Source: Heterobilharzia americana (taxonomy: Eukaryota > Platyhelminthes > Trematoda > Strigeidida > Schistosomatidae). Taken from it: DNA of 64,000 nucleotides. The notes under the pieces were generated by a model that was not told where the DNA came from, made no database searches, and saw only the letters and a program-made list of their open reading frames with translations. The stretch lies in contig OX104134.1 in NCBI GenBank assembly GCA_944470555.2, positions 13,371,248 to 13,435,247 of the forward strand. Reading direction: 5' to 3'. Both the position numbers and the translations under genes were made by a program. Positions 21,598 to 32,897 of the stretch are shown here, in pieces; position 1 is the stretch's first letter, and every line of letters starts with the position of its first letter.

Positions 21598-23575
21598 GTG
21601 GTGGTGACCAATGAAAGTCAGAGAGATGAGAACGTTGTTGTGATAGGCAGCAGCAGAGAGTTATTCAAACTTATCAAGGAAAGTAGTGAAAAAATTAGTG
21701 TTTTTTTATTGAGACATCAACGGAGAAAAAGGAATCTGCAATCCAGTCTCAGGGAAAATGACTGGAATGATGGATGGAATACTTTGAAGAATAGTTCAAC
21801 TTGTCTCCAGCTACTAATCAGTTGCCTGCTATCAAAGCGAACCTTGAATCGAACACTGAAATAGGACCAACAACTATTTCCGAAGTTGAAAAGTTGCAAT
21901 TAATCTGAAACAAGAAAGAGCAGAAGACCTGAATGAGCTACTACTAGACATGTCTGTAGGCGGTGGATAGGATATATTGGTTGGGTTTTCTCACGTATTA
22001 GCTAACAAGAAAGAATCAGATATGACCCGCTGTGAACAGTCTTATTCGCTAGTTGTCATTGTGTTCAATGGGAAGGAAAAATTCTCCCGTGATAACCTAA
22101 AGGGAAGCTGTCTGATGAACATCAGTTCAACCTCAAAAACCACTAACTGCAAATTGTTTCGATTTCACTAGGTTCTATAATTATGAAAAGCCTAGGTGGA
22201 AATAGGGAATACCAAGGCCGAAGAAAGCAGACAGCTTTCATACCTGGTTGTGGGTTCATCGATGAAATCTTAACCGTCGGCCAGATCCTGAAACACTGAC
22301 GAAGTTACGGAGCAGGAAATTTGTTATATTCCTTGACTTGAAGACAGTAGTCACTTGTGACTGTCACGAGAACATATAACAGTGTCTCATGACGACAGGG
22401 TGTCGAGTAAGCGCATCACTTTCTTGAAGGCTCTATATTAGAATATTCGTGAGTTTTTCGAACCCAGTGGTTGAGCATCAGGTGGGTTGCTCACGCCAAG
22501 GATCTCCATTCTCTCCATTATTATTTCATTTTGTGGTAGAAGTCCTTATGGAGGACTATACACGTAATCTGAATTTACAGGAATTAATACTTTCATAGGA
22601 GAATCCTTAGTAGACCTAGAATCCACAAATGACAGCGTTGTTGGGTGACAATATGCAGAGTCCTCTGAAGACGTTGAGTGGTTATTTAAGAATGTTTGGG
22701 GTACTTTTCTCGAAAACCAAATGCAAATCGTTGCTCCAGGCCTGATCTGCGTCGGTGACTCGTTTAAGAATAGAGAGTTAAGTCGTTGAGTGCGTTGATC
22801 ACTTCACTTAGAATCGGGGAATTAAATCAGCCCTGTTGAGTAAGAGACTGGCCTTTACGGATTTATGTCATACATAGCACCATCGTGATATTCGATAGCT
22901 AATGCAGGGCTAGGTGTACTGCGCTGCAGTTCTCCCTGTTCTACTACCTGTTTGTGAAACATGACTAATAAAAGTAAAGAAAATGCGAACGTTTCAGGTG
23001 ACTGACCATTGTCGCTTTTGTAATTCTTGTTGCGTTGTAGTGGCACGACGTCAGCATTGTCGAAGTAAGGTGTAGAGTTAGTCAGAGGAGGAATGTCAGT
23101 TGGTATAACTGTGAACTTCCATCGATTAAGGTGGCTGCAACATGTTTACGCATGTCCAGTCACCGTCTAAACCATTGTCCAATGTTAACTGAATTCGGTT
23201 TAGGCTGCAAAAGGATGGAAGACAACCAGACTGAAACATGGCATCAGTGCATGAAGTCTCTGACCGTTTGTCAGGGTTGCACAGAGAAGTGTAGACTTCT
23301 CAGTAGGAGTCTGTGTGATGACGGAAATCGGTGGTTGGAGACTGTGTAACACGACTCAAAATTGACCTCAGTGGTGTAGATGCATCCACATATTATGCTC
23401 ACTTTAATCGTCAAACCGAACTTCCTTATTGTTTGATTATTTCTTGTTCTCTCTCCACGACTTTCTGCTACATTTGACTACCTTCTACCTTATTTCTGTA
23501 TCTTTCTCTTTGTACCTTCTACCTTTGTGTTCTTCTGTGAGGTGTGTCTATTTGACATGACGTGCACCTATTCCA
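21598..23575 (+). mobile_element. Second RTE-like family, element D (EYADD-type RT), decayed
   Basis: Frames in order: GSSRELFKLIKE linker (21650), SLVVIVFNGKEKFSRDN (22050), a palm entry like ADSFHTW...IDEILTVGQILKH (22230-22300), GSPFSPLLFHFVVEVLMED (22500-22555), and a C-terminal tail LRMSSHRLNHCPMLTEFG ... GNRWLETV (23140-23349) with 3' UTR to about 23575. Many stops and deletions, including loss of most of the region carrying the catalytic box. The last 575 bases recur inverted at 50.98-51.56 kb. Confidence 0.75.
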
Positions 23576-24490
23576 GGCTAAATCCTATTATTGACTGGGT
23601 GAGTGGTTAACTATCGGTTTCTCTTGTATCCTGAACCTCATCGATTTCTTCTAGTGTCTATCTCGTTTTCATAAAAATGTGGGCTAAATAGCTTTTAGTC
23701 TATCACTCTCAAAATTTCACTTTTTATACTAGTCATGCATATTCCAGTGGCTGCATTTTAAACTAAGCTTTGGCCTTCTTGAGCAGTGCTACTGACTTCA
23801 GTCTAGGTCTTGATCTGAGCCACGGCTCATCTGGTAACTTCAGCATACACAGCTAAACTTAAAAGGTTAAGCAGTTAGAACAGAAAAAGTGAATGCAGCC
23901 TACCAACAAAAGTGAAGGTAAATCCGACGGAACTGATCACAGTAACCAAATAAGAAAGTTTGACGTGGTGTTCGTTCAAGTTATAATGGTCAAACTAATA
24001 AAAGCCTCTTAGTAGCAGGGAGCAAGAATTGACCTCAAAAATCAGGACGGTGATCATAGATGTTCATATAAACCAGGGAATAAGAATGCAACAAATTTAA
24101 TATTTCTGAGTAACCAGTTCTTCATCAGAGATTCCTGAAGAGTTTCGTCATGTCTCGTTGGACTTCAAGACTGAAGGTCATTGAAGGAGTCACTGAATTC
24201 TGTTCTATAGGCAGTATTCAAGTTCTCGATCAGTTCATTAACTTTTATTTTCCTGGTTTGGATAAGTACCTCAAATTGTTGGTTGACCCAGTGCTATTTT
24301 GTAATTCCCCCAGGACTCCTCTAATGTAGTGAAAGGTTGATCGATTGTAAGAATTCTAGAAGTTTACAAGGAAAGCAGTCAACCTGCGGACATTTTTCAT
24401 CAAGTTTAAGCAAACTCGGTTATCGCTCTATTCTGTTGCCTATTATCACCGAATGATTCAACGACAAAATGAGTTGGTCAAGTAGACAAC
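23576..24490. other. Non-coding stretch
   Basis: No supported gene. Confidence 0.4.
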
Positions 24491-24494
24491 TCTT

Positions 24495-24665
24495 CGAAGA
24501 GATGGTTGTCATGCCTCAGTTGCCTAGTGGGTAACTCTATGGTGTATGAAGTGATAGGTTCTAGGTCAGAGTTTGAGTGGGAACACTACCACTCACAAAG
24601 TACAAATAAAACCAGCTGACGAGTCCCAAATAGGAGGAGACGCATGTCCTGGATTCCACTGTCAG
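24495..24665 (+). mobile_element. Sm-alpha-like ribozyme SINE (family B)
   Basis: A-box-like CTAGTGGGTAACTCTATGG, B-box-like AGGTTCTAGGTCAGAG, then the motif CTGACGAGTCCCAAATAGG and GTCCTGGATTCC. The ribozyme core sequence is the one I know from the Schistosoma Sm-alpha hammerhead. A second copy lies at 42815-42970. Confidence 0.75.
24612..24660 (+). ncRNA. Sm-alpha hammerhead ribozyme, catalytic box mutated
   Basis: CCAG, CTGACGAG, stem-loop II TCC-CAAATA-GGA, then GGAGAC where CGAAAC is expected, CGCAT, GTC cleavage triplet, then CTGG able to pair with the leading CCAG. Fold and cleavage site are recognisable, but the GAAA box is changed to GAGA, so it is probably inactive. Confidence 0.75.
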
Positions 24666-25450
24666 ACACCACTAGGTAAAATATGAGACTCATCGAAAAA
24701 TTCATATGGTCTTTTCCAGTGATCATTCTTATCAAGCATGAGGAGCTATATTTCTTGGTTTTTTCTTCAGCTCCTGACAGAAGAACGAGTTTTACCTAGG
24801 ATGCTTCGACATGAAAAATAATAGATGAATTCTTGAGGTCTTCTGTCTAACTTTCTACAGAGAATAGGAGGATACGTTTTCCGAAAGCTATCAAAAGAGA
24901 GCGAAACCTAAGACAATACTGGGAAAATCTTCCTTGAAATCATATCCACATTAGTTGCTACTCTTCAAAGAAGCATCTGTTGACATAGTCAATAAAATGG
25001 TATGTCGACTGCCTGAAACCAGGCATAATCTGTCATAAATGATGTGCATTCTATTCCAGCTGAAAGAAAGGAGACGGTTACATGTTGCTAATCTCAAAGT
25101 GATGAAAAGTCTAAAACTAACCGATGGCTGCTCAGGTTTTTCCAAACCACTAGTAATATGTGTATTCAACCACTTCAGTATTTCATTCTCTCTTTTGAAT
25201 GCGAGCACTGTCATGTGGATCCGGAATGCTAACGAACTTAATACAAGCTTGATTTTGAAGGTTTCTTGAATCAAACCCCAGATCTCTTCCCATTCTGAAA
25301 ATATAAGTCTTCAGTGCTTTACATCCACCATCAGGAATCACCTCTGTCAACACATTAATAACAAACTACGTATCAAATAATTTCTGATAGAAGAATACCG
25401 TTTACGACTGCTCTATACCTTCAAAAATCGAAATGTTCTACCTGTCTAAC
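24666..25450. other. Unassigned stretch
   Basis: A plus-strand frame at 25039-25269 and its antisense are open, but I recognise no domain in either. Confidence 0.35.
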
Positions 25451-25454
25451 AGAT

Positions 25455-25735
25455 TGTAAGAAGATAGTAATCACTGGTTGGAGACACTTGGTAGGACTGC
25501 TGAAAATCGGTCACAGTGGCGCAGATGTATTCACTTTTGATATCTTAAGTCAGAGTATTTTCACTAACATTGACTTTCATTTTTTGTCTTCTTCCATACA
25601 CCTTTGTCTACCTTTGATATCACTCTTCTTCTACTCATTTTATCCTTTACAAGTAGGATAACTTGAACCGATGCACTTTTATGACAGGTTCTACTTGATA
25701 TTTTCTGTCTCTCTGACTGAAATAGTCCTTCGGGG
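25455..25735 (+). mobile_element. 3' tail remnant of second RTE-like family
   Basis: Reads NHWLETLGRTAENRSQWRRC-like C-terminus, then the family 3' UTR with TTGATATCACTTCTTCTA-like and AACTTGAACCGATGCAC blocks, also seen near 31.1 and 53.6 kb. 5'-truncated, as usual for target-primed insertions. Confidence 0.6.
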
Positions 25736-25859
25736 CCTATCGAAGTACATCACGAAATTGTCATCCAGTTTTTCAGATAGAGGCAAATTTGCAGAGAAGT
25801 ACACTCAAGAGGATACGAGTAAATAAAATGAAGGGGTAACTATTTAAGATTTGTAGTAA

Positions 25860-26970
25860 ATGCTGAATAAAATGGATCCTGCGATCCAAATCATTAGAGA
25901 ATCAATGGCTGTCGAGTTCTGTGATATCTCACCTATATAGTCGCCCTAAAGTGCACAAGCAGAATATTCCACTCACTTCAGTTACAAAAATGTATAATAC
26001 ACCTCATCGTGCTACTGTTAAACAGCCAAAATGAAATGCTCGAGACATTTCTAAACTGCTCTGGTGAACGCAATATTTCAGATTCATTCGAAACCGTCAT
26101 TCCAATAACTGACATGAATGTATTTGATAAGCCATTGGTCTGTCTAGATTCTATCAAACTATTTGGTACTAATGCACCCGTCACAGAAACCAACTATCAT
26201 AGATACGAATTCATAGAACCAAACAAATTTACTCTCGGCATTCTGGATTACTTCTGCATTGCATTTTCAGCGTTGAATCCTGATTGAATAATGAGTTCTG
26301 TAGACGAACTGGCAGAGCAAAGATATAATCGTCTCTTGTTCCTCTATAAGGAAACCAATTCCTAGTAAACTTGAGGAACAATGTATTCCTCGCCTGGCTT
26401 AAAGGCTTCCCTTATTTATGCGATGAATGGTTTGTACATTCATCACCTATGATGAAATCAGTCATGTGGAGACCATGATTCACAAATCTTGAGTTTTCAT
26501 CCGTAAACCAAGCTAACGTTACAGACTGGAAAGAACTATGGATTTCATCCTCTAGATGTTATCCTGAGGAGGCGAGAAGGTTCTCTTCAAAGATCAATTC
26601 ATAGGATGTCAACACACAAAGGTCGGCATAAACATTTTCAGGTGTGGATTCCACTGACAGGGAAGAAAACCTTATTCATCCATTGTCTCCAAGATCCAAA
26701 TGGAACTATGCATTAATTCCTATTGGGAAACAACTCAGACATGTACTCGTTCAAAATGGTTACCCTTGTAAATATTTCAAGGGAAATTTTAAGCCAAAAC
26801 CACCAGCTGAATTAGTTCTCAGGATTCTGAAGAGAACCTTACTTGTGAATGGCAACTTCAAAGGTGACATAGCAGACGAAATTCTGAGTTACTGATTGTC
26901 CAAATCTTTAGTGAAGATTTTTTTTTACTGAGCTTCGAATAGCCTTATCTAGTCTAGACATGATAAGTGG
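25860..26970 (+). mobile_element. Penelope-like RT remnant
   Basis: Frames in order give SPKVHKQNIPLTSV (about 25950), a region matching the VSFDVxSLFTNxPVTET motif as VCLDSIKLFGTNAPVTET (26140-26190), FIEPNKFTLGI, an FCRRTG segment at the FYRQTDG position (about 26295), then QLRHVLVQNGYPCKYF and LLVNGNFKGDIADEIL (26720-26890). The order matches Penelope-like reverse transcriptases. Multiple frame breaks; the catalytic YVDD box is not preserved and no GIY-YIG domain follows clearly. Confidence 0.65.
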
Positions 26971-27900
26971 ATGTGTCAAATATCGATTCAGGTCACCTCT
27001 TACTTACTGCTGCTAACCTAGATATACTAACCTCATGTAGCATATCATTTCCAGACGCATTTCAGGGAATCATCCTATGTGGTAATCAAGAGGAGAGCGA
27101 AACATCAATTATGGATTCGATACTTTAAATACCTAATACCAGCCTACGTAAAGCGCCATGCTATGTCGCTCAGCCTAACGGCTTTATTAAAAACATAGAC
27201 AGATTTCCATACGTATTGAAAACTTGACAGCTGCATTGGTTGTCAATTTGTGTTCAGTATAAACTAGTATATCCACAAGGAAGTCAGCTGATTTATCCAT
27301 TTAAAAGTGATGAATTTAATGAATGCTTGTTTTGTTATTTTCAATACAGATATTTACTACTTATCGGGTAGTCTGTCACGGGAAAATCAAAATATGTTCA
27401 GCATAACTCTCCTTCTTTGTCAGCGTTTCATTTTATTCACATGCTTAAAATTGATTCAACCCACTGTTATGTATTGACAAAGAAAAATAACGTCCAATCC
27501 ATTGGATTTCGCAAAAAACAAATGGCAAAGATAATAATGCAATAAACAAAGAAAAGGTCAAAGGTCATTCAAGCCCTAGCGTTTCAGTTAGGCTAAGAAA
27601 GTTTAGGCTATCTAGCTTGTGTGCTTACGTCTAGACTGTTGTATACTAATTGTATAAAGGTCAACTAAAAGTTATTTAACCTTGACAATAATTTGGTATC
27701 TGAGCCTCAGATCAAGTACTAAGATATCGGTAATTCCTTCTAGATGGTCACTCACAAATGAATGATAGTATGTCAATTCGAGTTCACACCTCTCCAAATA
27801 GATCAGCTACTGCTGACATTTCAAGTGTGCATTAGTACGGATTGACGGAATCATCCTGAAAACCATAACAGCAGAATAAACAACTGTAATAATGACCAAT
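26971..27900. other. Non-coding stretch
   Basis: AT-rich, no supported gene. Confidence 0.4.
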
Positions 27901-28328
27901 AACCTCACCTGGATAACAAGTTCACTAGTTACCAGCTGGTCCTAAACCCGGATAAAGAGGGAAGGTTGGGTATAGGGCTAGCAACCCTACCCCCCAAAAC
28001 CAATCCAATCCCTAAAGAAACCTGCACAGCCGTATTAGGAAGGAAGATGAAAGAAGACAAGATAAGGAATGGATCTCGACGGATACATGGAAGCTGATAT
28101 AGTAGGGAGAGGAAGATGGTGATGGTGAAGCAGAAGATAAACCAGTGCAAGGATGCTCAACGACAAGAGGAACTGAGTACAATGTATAAAACACTGGACA
28201 AAGAAGTGAAGAAGAGTGCACGGAAAGACAAAAGACACTCCCACGACACACTGCCAAGTGAAGCAGAACAGGCTGCAGGTAGGAGAGACAGAGACCTGAC
28301 AACATTGTATCAAAGAACCAGGTCGCCA
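27901..28328 (+). mobile_element. RTE family 1, internally deleted copy
   Basis: The first 120 bases match the 5' ends of copies B and C (AACCTCACCTGG ... GGGTTGCTAGCCCTA-type block). At about 28017-28022 the sequence jumps to the region between endonuclease and RT (CTGCACAGCCGTATTAGG). The GAAAC at the join is present at both source points. It ends near 28328, within the segment before the RT. Confidence 0.8.
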
Positions 28329-28439
28329 TTTTTCTCTTCATGTACAAAATAACCGTTGTCATCGTCAGGCAGAATCTTAAACTCACATTTTAAATTTTTT
28401 TTGCTACTAAACTGGTGGTTACATAATTCCAAGAATTAT

Positions 28440-28670
28440 TGATAGTTGCCTTTCTTCCAACTTGGTATTCATCATGGACTGACATCAGCTGGAGGAACAT
28501 TGGAAACCTGGGAGCACTGGATGGCTGCTTCGTCCTAGTATGGGACTCCTCAGCAGTGCGTGCCCATGACCCCAACGCTCCAGGACCTTCAAGTCCCGTG
28601 GCCGGTACTTTACCACTGAGCCACTGGGTTGCAATACAGTGGTCCATATTTCCAACTTCTGTCAGTTCAC
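28440..28670 (-). mobile_element. Ribozyme SINE (family A), minus orientation
   Basis: Minus strand reads GAACTGACAGAAGTTGG, CAGTGGCTCAGTGGTAAAG (A box), CATGGGCACGCACTG in place of a clean B-box end, the hammerhead, CCCAGGTTTCC and the family tail. It faces a partial plus-strand copy at 28738-28890. Confidence 0.75.
28514..28559 (-). ncRNA. Hammerhead ribozyme, one core change
   Basis: Minus strand: GCACTG, CTGAGGAG, stem II TCC-CATACTA-GGA, CGAAGC, AGCC, ATC, then CAGTGC. Helix I pairs perfectly (GCACTG with CAGTGC), CUGANGA is intact, and AUC is a permitted cleavage triplet. GAAAC has become GAAGC. Confidence 0.7.
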
Positions 28671-28737
28671 AACATAGCGCGACCATCCCCCAATTTCATT
28701 GTTGAGTAATGATACTAACGTCCACCAGGTTCGCCCC

Positions 28738-28890
28738 ACCGGCGGGGTAGTGGTTGGGGACTGTAGAGGAGTCACATACTAGGATGAAACAGCTGCACAG
28801 TGCTCCCAGGTTTCCAATATTCCTCAAACTGATGTCAGCCCATGATGAATACCAACCTGAAATCAGTAAACCCCTACAAACCCCCATATT
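28738..28890 (+). mobile_element. Ribozyme SINE (family A), 5'-truncated, plus orientation
   Basis: Only the ribozyme and tail are present: GACTGTAGAGGAGTCACATA, CCCAGGTTTCCAAT, CATGATGAATACCAACCTG. It forms an inverted pair with the copy ending at 28670. Confidence 0.65.
28762..28806 (+). ncRNA. Hammerhead ribozyme-like motif, degenerate
   Basis: TGTAGAGGAG in place of CTGAGGAG, stem II region CATACTAGGA, TGAAAC intact, then CAGTGC. The CUGANGA box is altered and helix I is mostly lost. Confidence 0.5.
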
Positions 28891-30265
28891 GAATTTCCTT
28901 TCTTTGTTTGCGCCAATTTTAAACATTTGAATCGAACCCTATCTTTTCCATACGATATTCGTGTTTCAGATTGTAGCTCCTAAAAAGCCTGATTCATATC
29001 TCATCATTTGCATATCCTATATATTTGATGAGACTAATTACCTTATTCTTGTAATATAATAATATTTTCTCCTCCAACTTATCGTTCAAAATATTTTGAT
29101 ACTAACCTTAACCATTATAACATTTCCAACAGTATTTTCAATCATATATTTTACCATGCGGCTGCAAAAAGAAGATAAGAATCCAGCATTTTACTATCCT
29201 TGAGGGAGTGATGAGTGACGTGCTTCTATTTAAAAGAGAAGAACAGCCATATTACGGTGAATTAATTCTCTTCATACACTTCAGTAGCATTTCTTCAAGT
29301 TTCTAAAGCTTAAATTCTAAGTCGGTGTTGCATAGGCATTCGTTCATATGGACTTACAGGATGCATGAATACACATATCCTAAAAATTCTACCTATACTT
29401 TTCTTTGTGATAATAATAGCCAAGTTCTATCAAACACCCGGTAGTGTGAGCTTAAAATTATTATACTGGAATAATGATATACTCCCTTCACGTTGGGGTT
29501 GCACGCTAATTCTTAAGAACCAGTTGCTTATTAAGTAATTCAACGCTTTTTTAACGGCGTTATGCGAGTAGAACAACTGCACTTCACTCTCGACTGGTTG
29601 GTCACTTCAAGGGTGGAAAAATATTATATCCTTTTTCATAAGAGTCCTCAATGCTGATCACTGCCCCTGTCAAAAACAAAACTTTCGGTTACAGACATAC
29701 TTGTTTATTTGATGAATTGTAATGCTTACTGACAAAATGTGACAACTTTGCATTCAACGCTAATTTTTGAAAACAATATTAGCAATATGCTTCCAAGTAA
29801 TTTGCCTTTCGATCTCTATCATTTCCTCAGTTGCCTACTGCATTTTCTGCATGTATTCATTGTTTCCTTGTCAAGAACTTCCACCAGTTGAATATCGACA
29901 CATAGTACCTTGGCTGTTAATGTCGCAATGCATGTTACTTTTATGTTTCTCATAAGTTGTATACATCACAATATCAGAAATGAATCTCTCATATTCTTGT
30001 TACTTTTAACCGACAAAAATTCTTCACTGTTGCACCGTTTGCTTATTGCTTTCTTGAGTTGACACAGGAATTACTGAAAGTTCTGCACCCGTTTGTGCTT
30101 CTTTTACAATTTACTGTCTGTCGCAGACAGGATCACATGGGATTTTCTGAATTCATCTTGGTAGTTTTAAGTAATTCCGTAGTGAGTTTTACTTCATTTA
30201 TTGGAGAAATGCTTTTGATAGAGCAAACTGGGAAACTCACAAACAGTTTCATGAGTTGCAGATAT
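28891..30265. other. Non-coding AT-rich stretch
   Basis: No supported gene or repeat. Confidence 0.45.
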
Positions 30266-30271
30266 CTAGAA

Positions 30272-30281
30272 CTTAAGGGGA

Positions 30282-30343
<62 letters not shown>

Positions 30344-30362
30344 ATTCTTCTCTCCCCTTAAG
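30272..30362. repeat. (TA)n microsatellite with inverted-repeat arms
   Basis: About 28 TA units at 30284-30341, flanked by CTTAAGGGGAGA (30272-30283) and its reverse complement (30351-30362). The block as a whole is a near-perfect palindrome. Confidence 0.9.
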
Positions 30363-30600
30363 CTTATATATGGAAACACGCAAATAATCAAGGAAAACTT
30401 CTGTCAGGTATGAAAAATTTGGCTTTTTCTAACTGCCATTATACAACTGAGCTTGAATAATGCCACTATCATCCATGACATGGAATTAATGTAGTGAGTG
30501 TTAGATGCATCAGTCTCCTGTCCATCAGATTTCAATCTCCTTTGAAGGCAGTCTACTCATTCTAAAATTTCTCTGAATAAAATAACTAGTAGGATAAATA
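30363..30600. other. Non-coding stretch
   Basis: Nothing recognised. Confidence 0.4.
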
Positions 30601-30609
30601 AATTTCATA

Positions 30610-31140
30610 CTATGTCGTTAGTCACGGCGATGTTGAGGTCAGGTGAAGGGTACTAGGCAAGACAGGGAAGTCGATCGATGAGGTTGTGAACCTTCATTGA
30701 ATGAGATGGCTTGGACATGTAGCGGGCATGCCGAGCCACCACCTATCCCGACTTACAGTGCTAGGGGTAGTTGGAAGACAGCTTCGTGTATCCATGATAG
30801 AGACAGCTTTAGTCGATATAGTTCCCAACTATTAGTCTGAGTAGTATGCTGAGAAGTAGACTAGCTGGCTGGAGCTCCCCAAGACGATATGGACGAGTAG
30901 TTGAGGACTCTTCGTTACATGGCTGAGAATCGGTCAGAATGGCGCAGATGTATTCATTCTTTGATGTCTTCTAAAGCTTGAATACTTACATTAACGTTTA
31001 TATTCAAATAGTTTATTTCCTCACACCACTTTGTTTGCTTTGATATCACTTTTTCTATCCACTTGTTCTTTGTATACTACTGGGAAGTGTGGCAACTTGA
31101 AGCGATGTACATGTGTGCAAGGTTCTGCTTTGATTTAATC
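30610..31140 (+). mobile_element. 3' tail remnant of second RTE-like family
   Basis: Reads RWLGHVAGMPSHHLSR (about 30705), then a C-terminus ending ENRSEWRRC-like (30930), then the 3' UTR with GCAACTTGAAGCGATG (about 31090). The same block occurs inverted and nested at 53561-54015. Confidence 0.7.
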
Positions 31141-31870
31141 TGTATGCTAGGCACGGCTATCCATTACTGTATATTAGTTCTGGAATAGTACGATACCACC
31201 TAACATACATTAATCGTTTCAATAATATTTTCTTGTAATAAACGCATTCTTTAAATTTATAATAGGTGAATGATTGTATTTCAGTGGAAATCAAACAACC
31301 GGAAAATCTTTCAATAACAAGTAAGGAACACATTACTATCACAACATCATTACCTTCATTCTTACGACCATGACTGTCATTAACATACATAAATGACACA
31401 TTTGTTGTGCTTTTTATTCTGAGAAATTCTTATTGTCATGCAAGTACTTCTTTGTCTTAATGATACTTACAAAAAATCGATCATTGAAAGAGAAAAAACA
31501 AAATATGTTGATGGAATATTAATCAATTGGGAAACGTGCATTTCGTGCATAACATGGATTAGTAATAATAATGCCTGGATGGATATTATTATTATTATCA
31601 GCTATATATTTTCAATCAACATATCATTAAAATTACTAGTAAAATAGGATATATAAAAAGGCGGGGTTAATAAGTCTTTTTTCTGATTATACCTTTCGTT
31701 GTTGTAACCCTTGATCTTTGCCACTTTTACTAGCGACATAGATACCACTAAATCTCTTCATGTGAACAGTGAAATACCACCTGAACATTTGAAAAGGGTT
31801 TTCTTAATCAAATAACACATCATGTGGTTGAAGGAGGTTGTTAGGAAGCTGTGCTTCACTTCAGTTTCCG
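31141..31870. other. Non-coding AT-rich stretch
   Basis: No supported gene. Confidence 0.4.
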
Positions 31871-31879
31871 GCTTATCGG

Positions 31880-32110
31880 AGTTCATCGGTAGGGCGAATC
31901 TCAAACCTCCAGACGACTAATTACCTCCAGTTCAGTGTTATTCATTACTGTGATCAGAGAGGTTAGCACATACCTATTAGATTCACAAATGGTGTCCTAG
32001 AGGACTGGACTGTATTCACCGATTTGTCACTGGATGACAACCAGTATCATATTCTCTGGTCTTAAATGCCGATCGAGTTCTGGGAATTGTGTTTGCAAAA
32101 TAGTCAACGT
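31880..32110 (+). mobile_element. Decayed family-M SINE fragment
   Basis: CCTCCAGACGACTAATTACC and GTCACTGGATGACAACCAG blocks resemble the post-ribozyme and tail segments of family M. A hammerhead-like order may precede it (about 31875-31905) but is too eroded to call. Confidence 0.4.
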
Positions 32111-32890
32111 GCTAAGAGACCCATCATTGTAGAGTACTTTGGTTGCCTATTTCATCAACTCCCACCATCAGACGAATGCCGAAATAGTGCATGGTACTGG
32201 TAAGCCTTTTAGCCCACTGACCATATTTGTATGTTGATACTTCAGACTGCATAACTGAACATTTCTGGCGCTGTGGTGACTAATGGTGACAAATGGTTTG
32301 TGCTTATCACCACTGTGGCGAACGCCACTCCAGTTAACAAGGGTAGCTTAATATGAAACACGATAAACAATCTTAAATATCCGTAAACACATACTTCCAG
32401 TGCTCACCAGCTGCCATTTCTCTTCGTCCACATATTCTACTTTCTTACTATTCTCATGCGTATCTATAAATCAGCATGATACACTTAGTGCAGGCTCACA
32501 GTCGCTGTGTAAATTGCCCTGATCGTTCTATGAAAGCTACTAATTAGTATGTACGTAATTGCATACATCACCTAATATGTCAAGATAAACACTGCCAAGG
32601 TCCTAACTGCTGTTCTTTCTTAGTAGTGCACACCATAGCCGTTGGGTGGATTTGAACCTAGGAAACTTCAAGTTAAATGACAAAATCATACATAATGTCT
32701 ACTAGATTCTGGTTTCATTGGATAGCATCCTCTAACTCTACTCCATTCATTATATGGGATGGTCAAAAAAAACATAACCAGTGGTCATTCATTGTCACTT
32801 AAGATTTAATTTACCTTACGCATGACAACTTTTCAAAGTAGTGCTTAAAATACTTTACATTTTAGGCGACATGCCACATGTGTTGCCTAT
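32111..32890. other. Non-coding stretch
   Basis: Nothing recognised. Confidence 0.4.
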
Positions 32891-32897
32891 CATTATT

